Of a stretch of 64,000 bases of DNA, positions 62,596 through 64,000 are shown piece by piece; the stretch's first letter is position 1, and every line of letters begins with the position of its first letter. The stretch is from Pseudomonadota bacterium (GTDB taxonomy: Bacteria > Pseudomonadota > Alphaproteobacteria > Sphingomonadales > Sphingomonadaceae). A program made the translations under genes and the position numbers. The DNA lies in the NCBI GenBank assembly GCA_020160755.1, contig JAIUPN010000003.1, positions 282,366 to 346,365 on the forward strand, given 5' to 3'. The notes under the pieces were generated by a model. The model had not been told where the DNA came from, searched no databases, and saw nothing but the letters and a program-made list of their open reading frames with translations.

Positions 62596-63108
62596 TCAGG
62601 TCGCCTCCGCGCGGAGCGCCCAGCGGCCGTGCTCGACATGCGTGGTCTTGCCGACGATGCTTTCGGTCAGGATGATCTCGTCGACCGTCCAGCCGATCGG
62701 CGGCATCTTCTGAGAACCTAGCCGGTCGCCGCGATAGTTGATCGTGATGTGCGGTTCGGGGGTGGTGCCGTCCATGATCGGCGCCTTTCGCGCGAGCAGA
62801 TGGTTGACCAGCGCCTTCTGGAACGCCCGCGCCTCGGCCAGCGGATCGCGCGTGCGCAGCGTCACCGCCTTGCGGTTCTCGATCCGGTCGAAGCGGAGCG
62901 CGAAGGGCGCCGCGGCGAAGCCGTCCAGCGCGGCGATAGTCGCGGGCAGCCACTCGGGCGGCGCATAGTGGAGGTCGTAGAGCGAGATGAGCGTGACATG
63001 GAGGAGGTCGGGGCCGCGTCCGGGGTCGTTGCGCGGCAGCGCGGCGATCGCCGCCTGCACCTCCGGCGGCGGCTTGGCCATGACGTAGAGTGGGTTCCGG
63101 GCGCGCAT
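62596..63108 (-). CDS. 2H phosphoesterase, third copy
   Basis: The 170-residue paralog of the 58.6-kb gene shares RNPLYVMAKPPPEVQAAIAALPRNDPGRG, the first HxT motif DLLHVTLISLYDL, RFDRIENRKAVTLR, the second motif EPHITINYRGDR and LTESIVGKTTHVEHGRW. No LexA box is present in the 150 bases upstream, unlike the other two 2H genes. The region 62496-62595 between it and the convergent nuclease gene holds no gene. Catalytic residues appear intact. Confidence 0.87.
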   Translation of the reverse strand: MRARNPLYVMAKPPPEVQAAIAALPRNDPGRGPDLLHVTLISLYDLHYAPPEWLPATIAALDGFAAAPFALRFDRIENRKAVTLRTRDPLAEARAFQKALVNHLLARKAPIMDGTTPEPHITINYRGDRLGSQKMPPIGWTVDEIILTESIVGKTTHVEHGRWALRAEAT

Positions 63109-63258
63109 GGGTGGAAGTGTAGCATGGTGTGGGGGTGGGGACGAATGACAGTCTGTCGATATGGGTCGGAGTTTGGCAATTTAACAAACCATCATCGCAA
63201 TATCTAAGTGACACATTGTCCGTAGACGTAACGACAACATGCCAACTAGTCAGAGGCT

Positions 63259-63492
63259 ATGGCCCATTCTTTGGAACCGCTAGCTTCAGCTATCCGTCGA
63301 CGGCGTGAAGAACTCGGTTGGTCACAGGAGGCGTTGGCCCATCGGTGCAAATTTGACCGTACTTACATAAGCATGCTCGAACGAGGAAAAAGAAATCCTT
63401 CTTTTCTGAATCTGCTTAAGCTTGCCGATGGCTTGGGTCTGTCGGTCTCCTCTTTGACCGAAATGTACAGGCATGACGCTAACGCCGATTGA
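63259..63492 (+). CDS. XRE-family HTH protein, restriction-controller type
   Basis: The 77-residue protein is almost entirely a helix-turn-helix domain: LASAIRRRREELGWSQEALA, FDRTYISMLERGKRNPSFLN, LLKLADGLGLSVSSL. Size and sequence match both general XRE regulators and controller proteins of restriction-modification systems. It overlaps the following restriction-like gene by 20 bases, the usual arrangement for a controller gene. The upstream region (63109-63258) is AT-richer than average and contains short repeats (TGACACATTGTCC...GTAGAC) that could be a controller box, but I cannot define it. Confidence 0.85.
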   Translation: MAHSLEPLASAIRRRREELGWSQEALAHRCKFDRTYISMLERGKRNPSFLNLLKLADGLGLSVSSLTEMYRHDANAD

Positions 63493-63943
63493 CGAGGCAC
63501 ATGCGCTTCAAATTCAAGCGGGGGTGATCGGGCGCAAGGCCGGGCACGCCTTTGAAGACGCGATTTGTTCGGCGATCAACAGTCTCGCTTATCCATTCAT
63601 CGCCACCCCTCTCTTGGGCCGCCATCTTTTTCAAGGCGACCCCGCGCAGCTCATTCTTGCCTATTTCCTTCGTCATTTTGATGCAGATGGGTTGCAGTCG
63701 GCGGTTGCTATTTCGACAGGCGCGCTCGCAACGTCGGAGGACGGTCAGCAATGGCTACAGATAAATGGCGCAAATGTTCGCCGATGTAAGAGCGATATCG
63801 TCATTACGCTGATGTTTCTGGACGGAAGTACGGCGACGATCGGCGTATCGACGAAGCAGTGCAACAATCCAACTCCGACGAATGCGCAGCTCTATTTCAC
63901 AACCGCGCGTGGCTTTTCGAAGCTGAGGATCAGCGTGCAATAG
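63473..63943 (+). pseudogene. Restriction-endonuclease-like gene, truncated by an IS end
   Basis: The visible 156 codons begin AHALQIQAGVIGRKAGHAFEDAICSAIN. They continue with NVRRCKSDIVITLMFLDGS and ATIGVSTKQCNNPTPTNAQLYF, a pattern I associate with type II restriction endonucleases with a PD-(D/E)xK-like core (Asp of KSDI, Lys of STK). After FTTARGFSKL the expected continuation is missing: the next bases read into an IS21-like terminal repeat whose sequence supplies a TAG. The gene therefore looks disrupted. It overlaps the controller-type gene. No methyltransferase gene is in the window; it might lie beyond the element. Confidence 0.6.
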
Positions 63944-64000
63944 GCACCCCCTTCGTGGGGTGATCGGCGTGCAAAAAGGACCCCTTCATCCCGGGGATTT
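63924..64000. mobile_element. End of an IS21-like insertion sequence, running off the window
   Basis: From TGAGGATC at 63924 there are two imperfect direct repeats, at 63924-63950 and 63961-63984, sharing a TGA..TC.GCGTGCAA core followed by an A/G-rich CACCCC or GACCCC block. IS21 elements start with TG and carry such multiple terminal repeats. The boundary is placed where the restriction gene loses its expected sequence. The transposase genes would be to the right. Confidence 0.55.

Noticed and set aside
63205..63245. Possible controller-protein box (GACA/TGTC and GTC/GAC repeats) upstream of the HTH gene
   Set aside because: The repeats are short and irregular, and spacing does not clearly match a known controller operator.
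63109..63258. Search for a LexA box before the third 2H phosphoesterase gene
   Set aside because: No GTTC or GAAC pair with seven-base spacing is present, so SOS control is not claimed for this copy.

Overview
The window reads as chromosomal DNA of a high-GC alphaproteobacterium, most likely a sphingomonad close to Sphingopyxis. This is inferred from two large TonB-dependent receptors with an EIVVTGS-type start to the mature protein, a DUF2093 gene, many small secreted proteins of sphingomonad type, an alphaproteobacterial LexA box (GTTC-N7-GTTC), and the hisE-HIT pair. Species assignment would need a database comparison. I saw no rRNA, tRNA or CRISPR array.

Layout. 1-3.6 kb: the 3' part of a methyltransferase, envelope proteins (MliC-type lysozyme inhibitor, beta/gamma-crystallin protein) and a nucleoside transporter. 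3.7-7.8 kb: a tight co-directional run, yhhQ-argB-yggT-folD-lipoprotein-marC, with mostly overlapping stop/start codons. 7.9-14.9 kb: OmpA-like lipoprotein, CorC-type transporter, a helix-hairpin-helix membrane protein, purD and xseA (divergent, with overlapping start codons), DUF2093 and an M23 peptidase. 15.1-22.3 kb: a very highly expressed-looking TonB receptor, then a divergent sulfotransferase / TPR-aspartyl hydroxylase pair, then four tandem paralogous small secreted proteins. 22.3-33.6 kb: clpB behind a heat-shock-like promoter, M17 aminopeptidase, penicillin acylase, double M16 peptidase and a Bcr/CflA efflux pump. 33.6-44.5 kb: amino acid permease, the alpha-2-macroglobulin/pbpC operon, HIT and hisE. 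44.7-51.9 kb: second TonB receptor, ung, a TauE/SafE permease, UPF0178, a small secreted peptide, an alpha/beta hydrolase, an Mpo1-like protein and DUF2061.

51.9-64 kb is more accessory. It holds OsmC, three 2H-phosphoesterase (LigT-like) genes of which two sit behind clear LexA boxes, secreted proteins, an arylamine N-acetyltransferase behind a MerR-type promoter with a 19-bp spacer, two DUF1801 genes, an NTF2-like/YCII fusion behind a TACA-NN-TGTA palindrome, a rifampin ADP-ribosyltransferase, a DRGH nuclease with an AT-rich promoter, and at the right edge a controller-type HTH gene overlapping a restriction-endonuclease-like gene. That gene appears to be cut short by the end of an IS21-like element.

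The best leads are the LexA-controlled 2H phosphoesterases, the broken restriction module, the tandem array of small secreted proteins, the TonB receptor/sulfotransferase/hydroxylase neighbourhood, and a likely leaderless leader peptide coupled to corC. None is proven to be a new system from sequence alone.
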